A stretch of DNA of 8,827 nt, taken from the NCBI GenBank assembly GCA_934526185.1, contig CAKTAA010000089.1, forward strand, positions 1 to 8,827. The letters run 5' to 3'. Source of the stretch: an uncultured Eubacteriales bacterium (GTDB lineage Bacteria; Bacillota; Clostridia; Oscillospirales; CAG-272). This document shows, piece by piece, positions 1-6,822 of this stretch; the stretch's first letter is position 1; the number at the start of each line of letters is the position of its first letter. Under the pieces are notes generated by a model, which was not told the DNA's origin, made no database searches, and worked only from the letters and a program-made list of their open reading frames with translations. The translations under genes were made by a program, and so were the position numbers.

Positions 1-1240
1 TGCGAGATCGGTGCCACCACTCCACATCAACGGTTCTTCCGTCTTTCAAAATGTACTGTAGATGATGATTGGCGGGAACGATAATTTGCTGAACTTGATC
101 CAATAGAACATCCCGGTTCAACTCGTCCACAGCCAATACCTCTTTGGTTTTTGCAATCAGGATGTCTTCGGGGATTTTCTGTGAGGGACAGACGTCTTTG
201 CCCATGATATAAAAACTTGGGCACGTCCAGACAGCTTTATCGTACTTTTTGACATTGGTACGATGGTATCCGTATAACCGCCCACAATAGCCGCAGAGGA
301 TCAGCCCGTGAAACAGATGGTATGGCTGAATAGCTTCTGTGCCGCTCCTTTTCCGCGAGACTCCTCTTGCCAGCAGTTCAGCCTGAACTGCGTCAAAGGT
401 CTCCTGATCAATAATGGCTTCGTGGCTGTTCTCAACATAGTATTTGCGAACCTCACCATGGTTAATCTTGCTGACTTTTGTGCGAAAATCTGGGACAAAG
501 GTCTTTTGGAGCAGTAGGTTGCCGGTATACTTTTCGTTGGTAAGGATACGGCGGATGGATGTGCCACTCCAGGCATTACCGTTATCCGGCTGAACCTTTT
601 GCAATATCAGCTTTTTAGCAATACGGTAAAGGCCCATTCCAGACAAGTAATCCATAAAGATTTGACGTACAATCTCCGCCTCTTCTGGTATGACAACCAG
701 TTTCCCGTTATCCAGCCTGTAGCCGAGCATTTTTCCCACCCACGGTTCTCCGTTTTCGAACCTTTTTCGGATGCGCCACTTCTGGTTCTCACTGGCGGAG
801 CGGGCTTCCTCTTCGGCATACATAGCAAGCAGGGTCAGGAGCAGCTCTCCGTCCGGGCTGATGCTGTGCATATCCTCTTTCTCGAAGTAACAGTCTATAC
901 CCAGCTTCTTGAGCTCGCGGATCGTCTCCAGCAGAATTACGGTGTTCCGGGCAAAGCGGGTCACCGACTTGGTGACGACAAGATCGATTTTGCCCTCCCG
1001 GCAATCTTGCAGCATCCGCTGGAACTCCGGGCGGTTGATTGTTGTGCCGGAGATCCTGTTGTCCGAGTAGATAGAAACCAGCTCCCACTCCGGGTGGGCC
1101 GCAACATAATCACGGTAGTATTCTGTCTGCGCCTCCAGTGAGTGGAAGGCGGCGTCTTTATCGGACGAAACGCGGGCATAGGCAGCGACACGGATGATCT
1201 TCTGTTCCTTCGGCTTGGCCGGTATTTCTTCAATACGCAT
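1..1240 (-). CDS. Large serine recombinase (3' end beyond window)
   Basis: Site-specific DNA recombinase of the large serine (resolvase/invertase) family, which cuts and rejoins att sites through a phosphoserine link to integrate, excise or rearrange mobile DNA. The frame is open from the ATG to the window edge (413 codons, no stop). The N-terminal catalytic domain shows YARVSS with nucleophile Ser25 and Arg23, then TKSVTRFARN with Ser92, Arg95 and Arg98. The linking helix reads EEEARSASENQKWRIRKRF at about residues 141-160. A recombinase domain follows, then a zinc ribbon with Cys316, Cys319, Cys340 and Cys351 and a basic C-terminal segment ending WWHRSR at the edge. By comparison with the family only a few tens of residues are missing. 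The start is fixed by AGGAGGT seven bases upstream. It lies 46 bases after the small HTH gene and probably shares its transcript. The family call is secure; which element it moves is unknown. Confidence 0.95.
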   Translation of the reverse strand, partial: MRIEEIPAKPKEQKIIRVAAYARVSSDKDAAFHSLEAQTEYYRDYVAAHPEWELVSIYSDNRISGTTINRPEFQRMLQDCREGKIDLVVTKSVTRFARNTVILLETIRELKKLGIDCYFEKEDMHSISPDGELLLTLLAMYAEEEARSASENQKWRIRKRFENGEPWVGKMLGYRLDNGKLVVIPEEAEIVRQIFMDYLSGMGLYRIAKKLILQKVQPDNGNAWSGTSIRRILTNEKYTGNLLLQKTFVPDFRTKVSKINHGEVRKYYVENSHEAIIDQETFDAVQAELLARGVSRKRSGTEAIQPYHLFHGLILCGYCGRLYGYHRTNVKKYDKAVWTCPSFYIMGKDVCPSQKIPEDILIAKTKEVLAVDELNRDVLLDQVQQIIVPANHHLQYILKDGRTVDVEWWHRSR

Positions 1241-1286
1241 GGTTCTTACCTCCTGATAGTATTCATCACTCTGTTTCCCGGAAGAG

Positions 1287-1583
1287 TCAAGGCTTGATCT
1301 CGATAATCTCCCGGTGCTCTCTGCGCCATTTTGTACGGCAGTAATCCGAGCAAAACAGCGTTCCCCGCCGTACCGTCCCCCGCAGCGGTTTATGGCAATA
1401 CCGGCAGAGAGGCGCGTTCTGTTTCTCGGCCTTCGTCTTCCGGGAGCCAGCGGCTTCCAGTCCTTTGCGCCTACAGATAGACTTCACGGTATTGGGGGAA
1501 AGCCCCAGTTCCCGGCCAATAAAGCTGTAGGGGTAGTTTTCTCGCCGCAAGGCGGCAATTTGTTCTAATTGTTTTGCAGTCAT
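1287..1583 (-). CDS. Small HTH plus zinc-ribbon protein, recombinase partner
   Basis: A 98-residue protein in two parts. Residues about 1-42 form a helix-turn-helix like sigma-70 region 4 or a resolvase tail (FIGRELGLSPNTVKSICRRK). After a basic linker, residues 60-82 hold a zinc knuckle (Cys60-x2-Cys63, then Cys78-x3-Cys82), followed by a basic tail. It should bind DNA. Small proteins of this shape are familiar next to serine recombinases in clostridial mobile elements, where they may regulate the recombinase or set its direction; that role is inferred. I chose the ATG at 1583 because GGAGG stands six bases before it. The longer reading from 1634 adds 17 residues with no ribosome site. It ends 46 bases before the recombinase and is read in the same direction, which suggests an operon. 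Confidence 0.8.
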   Translation of the reverse strand: MTAKQLEQIAALRRENYPYSFIGRELGLSPNTVKSICRRKGLEAAGSRKTKAEKQNAPLCRYCHKPLRGTVRRGTLFCSDYCRTKWRREHREIIEIKP

Positions 1584-2221
1584 GGTTTTCCTCCAATCCT
1601 TGGTTTTCTCGTTTTGTGCGGAAGTTTGTTCCACTACTTACTAATAGACACTCTCCACCCGTTTGACCCAACCCAATAAAGAACAACTTTCTCTCGGCCC
1701 CTTATAAGGCAGTCTGCTGAGCTTAACCGGTATCGCTCTCTGACCACCTGATTCTCTGACTTGACAGGCTGGCAAAAGCTGTTCTTCCTCCAGACGATAG
1801 CTCTCTCTTGTAGGTTTGGCAAGGGGAAATTTGGGCAAATTTTTGCCCCTATTCGGAGCGATAAAACGTGCCCGAACAGGGGTAGAATGGCAAATAAGGT
1901 GCAGGAAAAAACGCTGTTGTAATTTGTACAAAGTATGGTGTAGCAATGGTATTGCTGGCCTGTATAGGGGATTATTCGCCGCTGGGACGGAAGGGTGCTA
2001 AATGGGGACGGTTCTGGCAGCTGGCCGCCGACAGAACGGGATTATTGCTTTAGAATAAGCAATAAATCGTTTCCCTAAAAGCCAAAAATGCCGGAAGCAT
2101 GCGGGTTTGCGGTAGGGTGTTCGTAGAGCGAAGATTAGGGCGATAGGTCAGTTATGGCAGCGGGATAACAGAGGTAGAATGTAGTTTTTTCTCATTTTAC
2201 TGACAGTCAAGAATGCTGCAA
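1584..2221. other. Non-coding stretch between recombinase module and restriction operon
   Basis: No convincing gene is present on either strand: the short open frames lack ribosome sites and recognisable motifs. The stretch holds several inverted repeats, listed separately or given here. Small ones are the palindrome TTTGTACAAA at 1923-1932, TTATTGCTT/AAGCAATAA at 2042-2050 and 2057-2065, and GTTCTG/CAGAAC at 2011-2016 and 2032-2037. The 9-mer GGGATTATT occurs at 1968 and 2038. It must also contain the promoter of the HTH-recombinase operon, but I see no clear -35/-10 pair. It may hold the recombination site or decayed element ends. Confidence 0.6.
1833..1882. repeat. Two overlapping inverted repeats upstream of the recombinase operon
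   Basis: The first repeat, at 1833-1848, is GGGCAAA/TTTGCCC with a two-base centre. The second pairs CCCCTATTCGG (1846-1856) with CCGAACAGGGG (1872-1882) across 15 bases. Its only mismatch becomes a G-U wobble when read on the minus strand, so the minus-strand RNA would form an 11-bp stem. The two share bases 1846-1848, so they could be alternative structures. The site is about 250 bases before the first gene of the recombinase operon. Operator, recombinase binding site or leader structure are all possible. No U-tract follows, so a terminator is unlikely. Confidence 0.5.
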
Positions 2222-2257
2222 AAACACAAAAAACCATGCGGCAAGTGAGCCGCATGG
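2222..2257 (-). terminator. Rho-independent terminator of the restriction-modification operon
   Basis: On the minus strand CCATGCGGC and GCCGCATGG form a perfect 9-bp GC-rich stem (2249-2257 with 2234-2242) with a six-base loop, followed at once by TTTTTTGTGTTTTT. It lies 73 bases after the last possible gene of the operon and faces the right way. There is no equal T-run on the plus strand, so it acts in one direction. Confidence 0.9.
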
Positions 2258-2330
2258 CTTTGAGCACAATCTGGGGGTACTTTGGGGAAGGTTTCGGAGC
2301 AAAGGCTACAAGAGGTGCCATGGCCTTCAT

Positions 2331-2429
2331 TTAATCGTCCGCCCATTCCAACTTGAGGTGATTAGCGCGCCGCCAGACGAGTAATACGTCGACTATACAA
2401 AATAGCAGTCCAAGGAGAATTTGAACCAT
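2331..2429 (-). CDS. Possible 32-residue single-pass membrane peptide
   Basis: An ATG six bases after the stop of the small nuclease gene opens a 32-residue frame. It begins MVQILLGLLFCIVDVLLVWR, a hydrophobic run of about 18 residues closed by Trp-Arg-Arg, and it ends in a polar, acidic tail (WADD). This reads as a single membrane helix with basic residues just after it. No strong ribosome site is visible, so translation would depend on coupling to the gene before it. It is the last frame before the operon terminator. Its sequence is visibly more GC-rich than the nuclease genes, so it could be resident DNA at the edge of the acquired block. I do not recognise a family, and chance coding remains possible. 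Confidence 0.35.
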   Translation of the reverse strand: MVQILLGLLFCIVDVLLVWRRANHLKLEWADD

Positions 2430-2435
2430 ATACAC

Positions 2436-3080
2436 TTACTTGTAGGGTGAAAAATACCCAGGGAAGGCGTCTTGAGGTAAGTTGGCCTTTTCTAAAAGTG
2501 TTGTGGCCTTACTCATAGAATTATTAGCGTGATCTAAATAATAATCATCATCTTGAAGGTCTAAAGGAGTTCCCGTCCAATAATGTAATGCTAGTGCTAA
2601 TACACTCAATGTTTTTATCTTTATGCCTAAAATCGCATTGATGTCGGTCACCACATTCCAATAATCGGTTCTTTTGTTTGGCAGATCCCAACAAATAACT
2701 AATGGCACCACTTCGGTTTCCTTTTCTTGTTTTCGGCATTTTAGGACAGCGTAGTCGTCAAGAAGATTTCTTGGAGCGTCTAATATTTCCGTTGAAGGAA
2801 TTTCAATTTCGACGACAGACTTATATCCAAGACAATCGATCAGGGCATCAAAGCGCTCGCTGTTATCACCTTTTCTTGGAAAATATATTTTTAATCCAAG
2901 CCCCTCCACCAGCAAACGGATTAACTCATTTTCCCCATCCGGAGTTAACTTGACGATAGTCAATGAATCGCGCAATTGAACCATTTTCTCGTTAAGGGAA
3001 CAATTGTTGTTTAGCAATTCTTTTATTCGTGATTTGCTAATGGTTGGGTCATTGCCTTGGAGGCTTTTATAGATTTTCAA
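2436..3080 (-). CDS. Small nuclease subunit of the restriction enzyme (predicted)
   Basis: A 214-residue protein predicted to cut one DNA strand as partner of the large nuclease. A helix with ENELIRLLVEGLGLK (about 50-64) leads into a PD-(D/E)XK-type core: Asp78, then after 12 residues Glu91-Ile-Glu93. The usual lysine is replaced by glutamate, as in BamHI (E-x-E). Downstream, a segment at about 104-150 with R-LL-D and LPNKRTDYW resembles the matching part of the large subunit. The length is close to the 186 residues I recall for the BspD6I small subunit. The start is TTG at 3080, with GAGGAG nine bases upstream inside the previous gene, and the two genes overlap by 14 bases, so translation is probably coupled. 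No helix-turn-helix is seen; DNA recognition would come from the partner. Nuclease fold likely, subunit role inferred. Confidence 0.7.
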   Translation of the reverse strand: MKIYKSLQGNDPTISKSRIKELLNNNCSLNEKMVQLRDSLTIVKLTPDGENELIRLLVEGLGLKIYFPRKGDNSERFDALIDCLGYKSVVEIEIPSTEILDAPRNLLDDYAVLKCRKQEKETEVVPLVICWDLPNKRTDYWNVVTDINAILGIKIKTLSVLALALHYWTGTPLDLQDDDYYLDHANNSMSKATTLLEKANLPQDAFPGYFSPYK

Positions 3081-4755
3081 ATTTTATCACTCCTCTTTTT
3101 CCTTTAAATTCACTGATTTCGTAGTAGGAATTCGTATTAGCACAGTAAAAGGCCGCACGAATAAGGGTCTCCACATCCAATAACGCTATGTTTATATGAT
3201 AGGTTTCATATATCTCATCGATTAGTTTATATACGTCAGACCGATCATTTGGCAATCTAAAGCCACAGGCAATAGAGCTCTCTTCATAAGTTGTGAGGAA
3301 GGGCTTTCTAGCTAATAGCAAAACTTTGTTCTCTAAAGCTTGTCTAATCGCTTTGACAGACAGCATCTCCTCTTCTGTGGGTGATTTTACTTCAACAGGT
3401 ATTGAGTTTTCATCATCTGGAATCATCACGTCATATCTCATATTATTGTTACCTGCTGAAGGGGCAAATGCATCCCTGTTAAAAATGTAGCCGAGGAGAT
3501 CTGCGATCATGGGATAGAAATCAGACTGTTTCATGGTAGAAACACTATCCATAAAGAGGGAAACGGCCTTTTCTATGTTGTCATCTGCATCTTTTAGTGT
3601 TTTCTCCAGCCAATGGCTGATTCGTTCGCTTTTCGATAACGCTGATTTTTTGGACTCTACGACGGCTTCTGTTTTATATGAATGCAAGTTAACATCTATT
3701 GTAATCGCAGTCTCATGGTGTTCTGTACCAGTTGACAGAACATTCTGTGGTAATACTTTATCCAACTCATTTTTTGAGAAAAATTGATATGGAGAAAAAA
3801 GAATATCTGTTTTTCCGGTCTCTTTATAAACATGAGACAATAGTTCTTTATGAGTTTCGAGTTCACCTTCCACATCAAAGCCCGCTCTTCTGAACATACA
3901 GAGAAGAGCCGTTTCCACTAACTCTTTTGATGTTTCGTCATCGATATTTATATCTGCTCCTTTGATGTTGTATGAGGCATCAATCGCAGAAACGGCGTTA
4001 AGACCTTTCGGGGTCAGGACGAGAAATGGTGCTGAGCCGTAGATTCTGAGATTCTCTTTTTTAAACCAACCCGTAAATTCAAGTGAAGAGATAACAAACC
4101 TAGTCAGATTTCTTACTGAATTAGCCTGCATACCATTTTCATCGGCAAGATTTTGGATTTGTTTATTCAGCACACGAATGCTTCTTGTGCTTCTGATCTC
4201 TTGCAGAAACCTAATTTTGCGTGCCACCTCTGCGGTATCGTAACCATCAGATAGATTCATTGGTCCAAGAAGAATTTCGTCTCTATGTATCTTGCCGTCT
4301 AAGGCGTTTGCGAATAGAAACATGTTGACAAAAGGCTTATTGATATCGGAAAACTTTACATCAAGAATATGATTCGGATATTCAATACCGAGAAGCGATT
4401 GGGCAAAGAGGGCGGCAGCTCCGTTGCCTGAGAGCGCCACATGAACACCAAGATAAGTAAAATTGAAATTCAATGCCTTTTCACCCGAAGTAATCCATCC
4501 AAGGAATCTAAACAGCTCCGAATAACTTTTTGCTTGCATTTTCATAGACTTGCGAGAGTCGTCCTTGATTTGATATGAACGTTTCAGCGCTTCGTCACCA
4601 ATATAGCCCGACGAGCTCGCCAGTTGTTCTCTAGCAAAAAATTCAGCGATATTATCCAAATCAAAATAGTCAGTGTTAGAGAACTCAACATACATTTTTC
4701 TAAAATTCTCTATAAGGATAGACATATCGGATATAGGGTTACGAAATCTAATCAT
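3067..4755 (-). CDS. Large restriction endonuclease subunit, Type IIS-like (predicted)
   Basis: A 562-residue protein predicted to recognise the target and cut one strand. The first ~270 residues look like helical and winged-helix recognition modules, including a segment near 215-255 (SVRNLTRFVISSLEFTGWF, then a strand pair ending LVLTPKGL) reminiscent of the BspD6I/AlwI recognition region. A charged helical linker follows. The C-terminal nuclease domain carries Asp442, then after 12 residues Glu455-Val-Lys457, a standard PD-(D/E)XK site, then LPNDRSDVYKLIDEI near 501-515. I placed the start at 4755 because AAAGGAGG stands ten bases before it; an ATG eight codons upstream has no ribosome site. 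It is separated from the methyltransferase by 136 bases that hold a promoter and a hairpin, and it overlaps the small subunit gene. Nuclease domain confident; Type IIS class inferred from architecture and two methyltransferases. Confidence 0.75.
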   Translation of the reverse strand: MIRFRNPISDMSILIENFRKMYVEFSNTDYFDLDNIAEFFAREQLASSSGYIGDEALKRSYQIKDDSRKSMKMQAKSYSELFRFLGWITSGEKALNFNFTYLGVHVALSGNGAAALFAQSLLGIEYPNHILDVKFSDINKPFVNMFLFANALDGKIHRDEILLGPMNLSDGYDTAEVARKIRFLQEIRSTRSIRVLNKQIQNLADENGMQANSVRNLTRFVISSLEFTGWFKKENLRIYGSAPFLVLTPKGLNAVSAIDASYNIKGADINIDDETSKELVETALLCMFRRAGFDVEGELETHKELLSHVYKETGKTDILFSPYQFFSKNELDKVLPQNVLSTGTEHHETAITIDVNLHSYKTEAVVESKKSALSKSERISHWLEKTLKDADDNIEKAVSLFMDSVSTMKQSDFYPMIADLLGYIFNRDAFAPSAGNNNMRYDVMIPDDENSIPVEVKSPTEEEMLSVKAIRQALENKVLLLARKPFLTTYEESSIACGFRLPNDRSDVYKLIDEIYETYHINIALLDVETLIRAAFYCANTNSYYEISEFKGKRGVIKFENL

Positions 4756-4765
4756 TTCAGTTTTG

Positions 4766-4770
4766 CCTCC
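4766..4770 (-). promoter_or_regulatory. Ribosome binding site that decides the large-nuclease start
   Basis: On the minus strand AAAGGAGG precedes the ATG at 4755 by ten bases. It lies inside the eight extra codons of the longer reading from 4779, which has no such site of its own, so the shorter protein is preferred. Confidence 0.7.
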
Positions 4771-4789
4771 TTTGTGCATCCACGAGAGA

Positions 4790-4817
4790 CAGACAACCCT
4801 TGCTCAAGGATTGTCTG
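4790..4817 (-). promoter_or_regulatory. 12-bp hairpin in the leader of the large nuclease gene
   Basis: On the minus strand CAGACAATCCTT and AAGGGTTGTCTG pair over 12 bp (one U-G wobble) with the four-base loop GAGC. It falls between the likely internal promoter and the ribosome site of the nuclease gene, ending 20 bases before that ribosome site. No U-tract follows it, so it is not an ordinary terminator. It could be an operator, an RNA stability element or part of an attenuator that limits nuclease expression. Confidence 0.6.
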
Positions 4818-4879
4818 CAAGTCGTATGGATTACAGCTATTTCAGCGTTTGTTCTACGCGAAATTAGCTTTATATTCCC

Positions 4880-4888
4880 ATTATATCA
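4880..4888 (-). promoter_or_regulatory. Possible extended -10 promoter for the nuclease genes
   Basis: TGATATAAT on the minus strand is a consensus -10 box with the TGn extension, lying just after the stop of the adenine methyltransferase gene. No good -35 box is seen 17 bases upstream, which is tolerable for extended -10 promoters. It would give a leader of roughly 120 bases to the large nuclease and allow the nucleases to be expressed apart from the methyltransferases. Confidence 0.5.
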
Positions 4889-4891
4889 AAA

Positions 4892-5704
4892 CTATATATT
4901 TTTTAGGCGTTTTTCAGCGATATCGCACCATCGTTGCTCTAACTCAATTCCAAGCCATTTAATATTATGGCCCTGCCGATTTAGCTTTTCGCAACACACT
5001 CCTAAAGTCCCTGAGCCATGAAATGGGTCAAGAATGGTCCCTTCATACCTTCCTTCTTTATTTTTAGGGCAATACGCCTTTATTATCTCCATTATTAAAG
5101 CTTCTGGCTTCTGGGTTGGATGCGGCGTTTTTTCTTTTTCATATGCTTTGCCAGCTAATGTCGGATAAGCCCACACGTCTCCGCGCATAGCGCCATTCGG
5201 ATTTGGTTTCCAAACTTTCTTCTCGCCATTTTTGCCCTTATAGTAAACAGGATTTTTTAATCTTTCGGTACTTTTATATGGCACACGGACGTCATCAACA
5301 TTGTACGTCCATTTTGTTCTTGATTTTGAAAACCACAGAAACGGTTCATATTGTGTCAATGGGGCTTTCGAAGATCTTGAAAAGCCATTTTCGTAATACC
5401 AGATATTCATTCGTCTATAAAATAATCCGGCATTGTACATAATCGCCTGAATAAACCCGATGTAGTGGTGGATACCGAACCAAATAATGCTTCCGTATGG
5501 GTTAAGCAACTCTTTACAAAGGTTAATTCTATATTCCGTTATTTTTAGAAAATCCTCTAGCTCCAACTTGTCACTATCATTCCCGAAATCTTTGTTTAGA
5601 TTATAAGGTGGATCGGTACAAATTAAATCAAAATGCAGGCCTTCCTCTGCAAATTCTTTAAGAATAGTATCGCTATCCCCTTTGATGACTCTGTTATATA
5701 TCAT
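4892..5704 (-). CDS. Beta-class DNA methyltransferase, probably N6-adenine
   Basis: A 270-residue enzyme that transfers methyl from S-adenosylmethionine to DNA, protecting one strand of the target from the nucleases encoded downstream. The order of motifs is typical of the beta class: the catalytic motif IV TDPPYN lies at residues 30-35, a variable target-recognition region spans about 100-190, HPTQKP is at 195-200, and the cofactor loop DPFHGSGT (motif I) is at 226-233. DPPY favours adenine as the base modified. The length is normal for a complete small beta-class enzyme. The gene starts with an ATGA overlap with the stop of the first methyltransferase, which implies translational coupling. 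It is followed by a 136-base gap with its own promoter before the nuclease gene. The target sequence cannot be read from the protein. Confidence 0.92.
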   Translation of the reverse strand: MIYNRVIKGDSDTILKEFAEEGLHFDLICTDPPYNLNKDFGNDSDKLELEDFLKITEYRINLCKELLNPYGSIIWFGIHHYIGFIQAIMYNAGLFYRRMNIWYYENGFSRSSKAPLTQYEPFLWFSKSRTKWTYNVDDVRVPYKSTERLKNPVYYKGKNGEKKVWKPNPNGAMRGDVWAYPTLAGKAYEKEKTPHPTQKPEALIMEIIKAYCPKNKEGRYEGTILDPFHGSGTLGVCCEKLNRQGHNIKWLGIELEQRWCDIAEKRLKNI

Positions 5705-6822
5705 TGCGTTTTCTTCTTTCCGTCTTTGTATTTCCTGAAAATCAATACATATTGGTGATGGATGTTCTCTACATAGGCAAAGGGGTAGCCGTAGGGGAGA
5801 AGGCTCTTGTGATTTTGTAACAATATTTTTGTCCCTTGAAGTTTCAAGATTCCTCCACCAGGGATTGAGGCTTTATTTAACCTACAGATTAAATCACTGT
5901 GGAAACTAATATAGTCTGATTTATCCCTGAAATCTGAAACAACTATAGCCATGTATTTCTCGTATTTAAGAGTCCTGGCACATTGAAGAAATATTTTATA
6001 AACCAATATGTCTAAGAATTCTTCATAGTTTTCAATATTGCCGAGGTCATTTTCACTCTCTGAGTATTTAGTTTCAAGATTATTGGCCACCCTATTTTTT
6101 ATTACTTTCTGATCCTGCTTATGCAGAATACCCCAATATGGGGGGCTTGTTACCATGAAGTCCATTGATTCGGACGGAATTTTGAGCAATTCACGGCATG
6201 AATCACCATTAATAAAAGCATGCTTTTTACTGGTTCCCTCGCCAACTTCTGTTTCAAGTCGTTTAATTGATAGGTCGTGCCAAGCTTTAGACAATTCAAT
6301 GCTAGTGCATATCCTCCCACATACCTCACAGGCTTTTGCCGTAGAACCTACGCCACCGAAGGGATCTAGTACGTGTGCGCCCGCCTTGGTAAAAAAGTTC
6401 ACCAAATGGGCAATATCCTGAAATGAGTAGGGTGCAGGATGAAGCTTTTCGATTTGTGCATCCGGATGATTAGCTCCCAGCCCTTTTTGATAGAAGAAAC
6501 TCTTGGTTTCTGGCAGCCAGTCCTTGCCCGTTAGATCATTTAAATTGTTCCTTGGATCGACAGTTCCGTTTACTAGTTCCCGGTATCTGTCACTTTTCAT
6601 AAAATGCTCTAATTCATGGACGTCGTAGAGTTTTTTTGATTTACTTGTGATAGAGGTAATTAGACCCTCTTGTACGATCTTTTCAAAAGCATGCCGCGAG
6701 AGTTCGAGCATTTGCATCGCTTTTGAGCCACTGATCTTTGAGGCTTCCAGGCGTTCTTTAGTTTCTTCCTCAGTAGTTATGGTTCCCTCATCGTCAAATG
6801 AGAGCTGATATTGATTACTCAT
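5701..6822 (-). CDS. DNA methyltransferase with N-terminal HTH (SPPYW type)
   Basis: A 373-residue methyltransferase. Residues about 28-80 form an excisionase/MerR-like helix-turn-helix (SGSKAMQMLELSRHAF, later KKLYDVHELEHF). The catalytic part begins with HPAPYS at 128-133, then the cofactor loop DPFGGVGST (motif I) at 153-161, then motif IV TSPPYW at 225-230. Motif I thus comes before motif IV by about 70 residues, the gamma-like order, as if a beta-class enzyme had been circularly permuted. SPPYW is common among N4-cytosine enzymes but also occurs in adenine enzymes, so the base is undecided. GGAGG stands five bases before the ATG at 6822. The start overlaps the regulator gene by 8 bases and the stop overlaps the next methyltransferase as ATGA. 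It presumably protects the opposite strand of an asymmetric target. The HTH could also let it bind its own promoter. Confidence 0.9.
   Translation of the reverse strand: MSNQYQLSFDDEGTITTEEETKERLEASKISGSKAMQMLELSRHAFEKIVQEGLITSITSKSKKLYDVHELEHFMKSDRYRELVNGTVDPRNNLNDLTGKDWLPETKSFFYQKGLGANHPDAQIEKLHPAPYSFQDIAHLVNFFTKAGAHVLDPFGGVGSTAKACEVCGRICTSIELSKAWHDLSIKRLETEVGEGTSKKHAFINGDSCRELLKIPSESMDFMVTSPPYWGILHKQDQKVIKNRVANNLETKYSESENDLGNIENYEEFLDILVYKIFLQCARTLKYEKYMAIVVSDFRDKSDYISFHSDLICRLNKASIPGGGILKLQGTKILLQNHKSLLPYGYPFAYVENIHHQYVLIFRKYKDGKKKTQ

Noticed and set aside
1634..2001. Several ORFs of 60-100 codons on both strands upstream of the recombinase operon
   Set aside because: They overlap each other and the inverted repeats, and none has a ribosome site or family motif.
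2148..2330. Minus-strand ORF of 60 codons directly after the membrane-peptide stop
   Set aside because: It is read straight through the terminator hairpin and T-run, has no ribosome site and no recognisable motif.
4756..4779. Eight-codon N-terminal extension of the large nuclease
   Set aside because: It has no ribosome site before it, and the extension itself contains the AAAGGAGG that serves the ATG at 4755.
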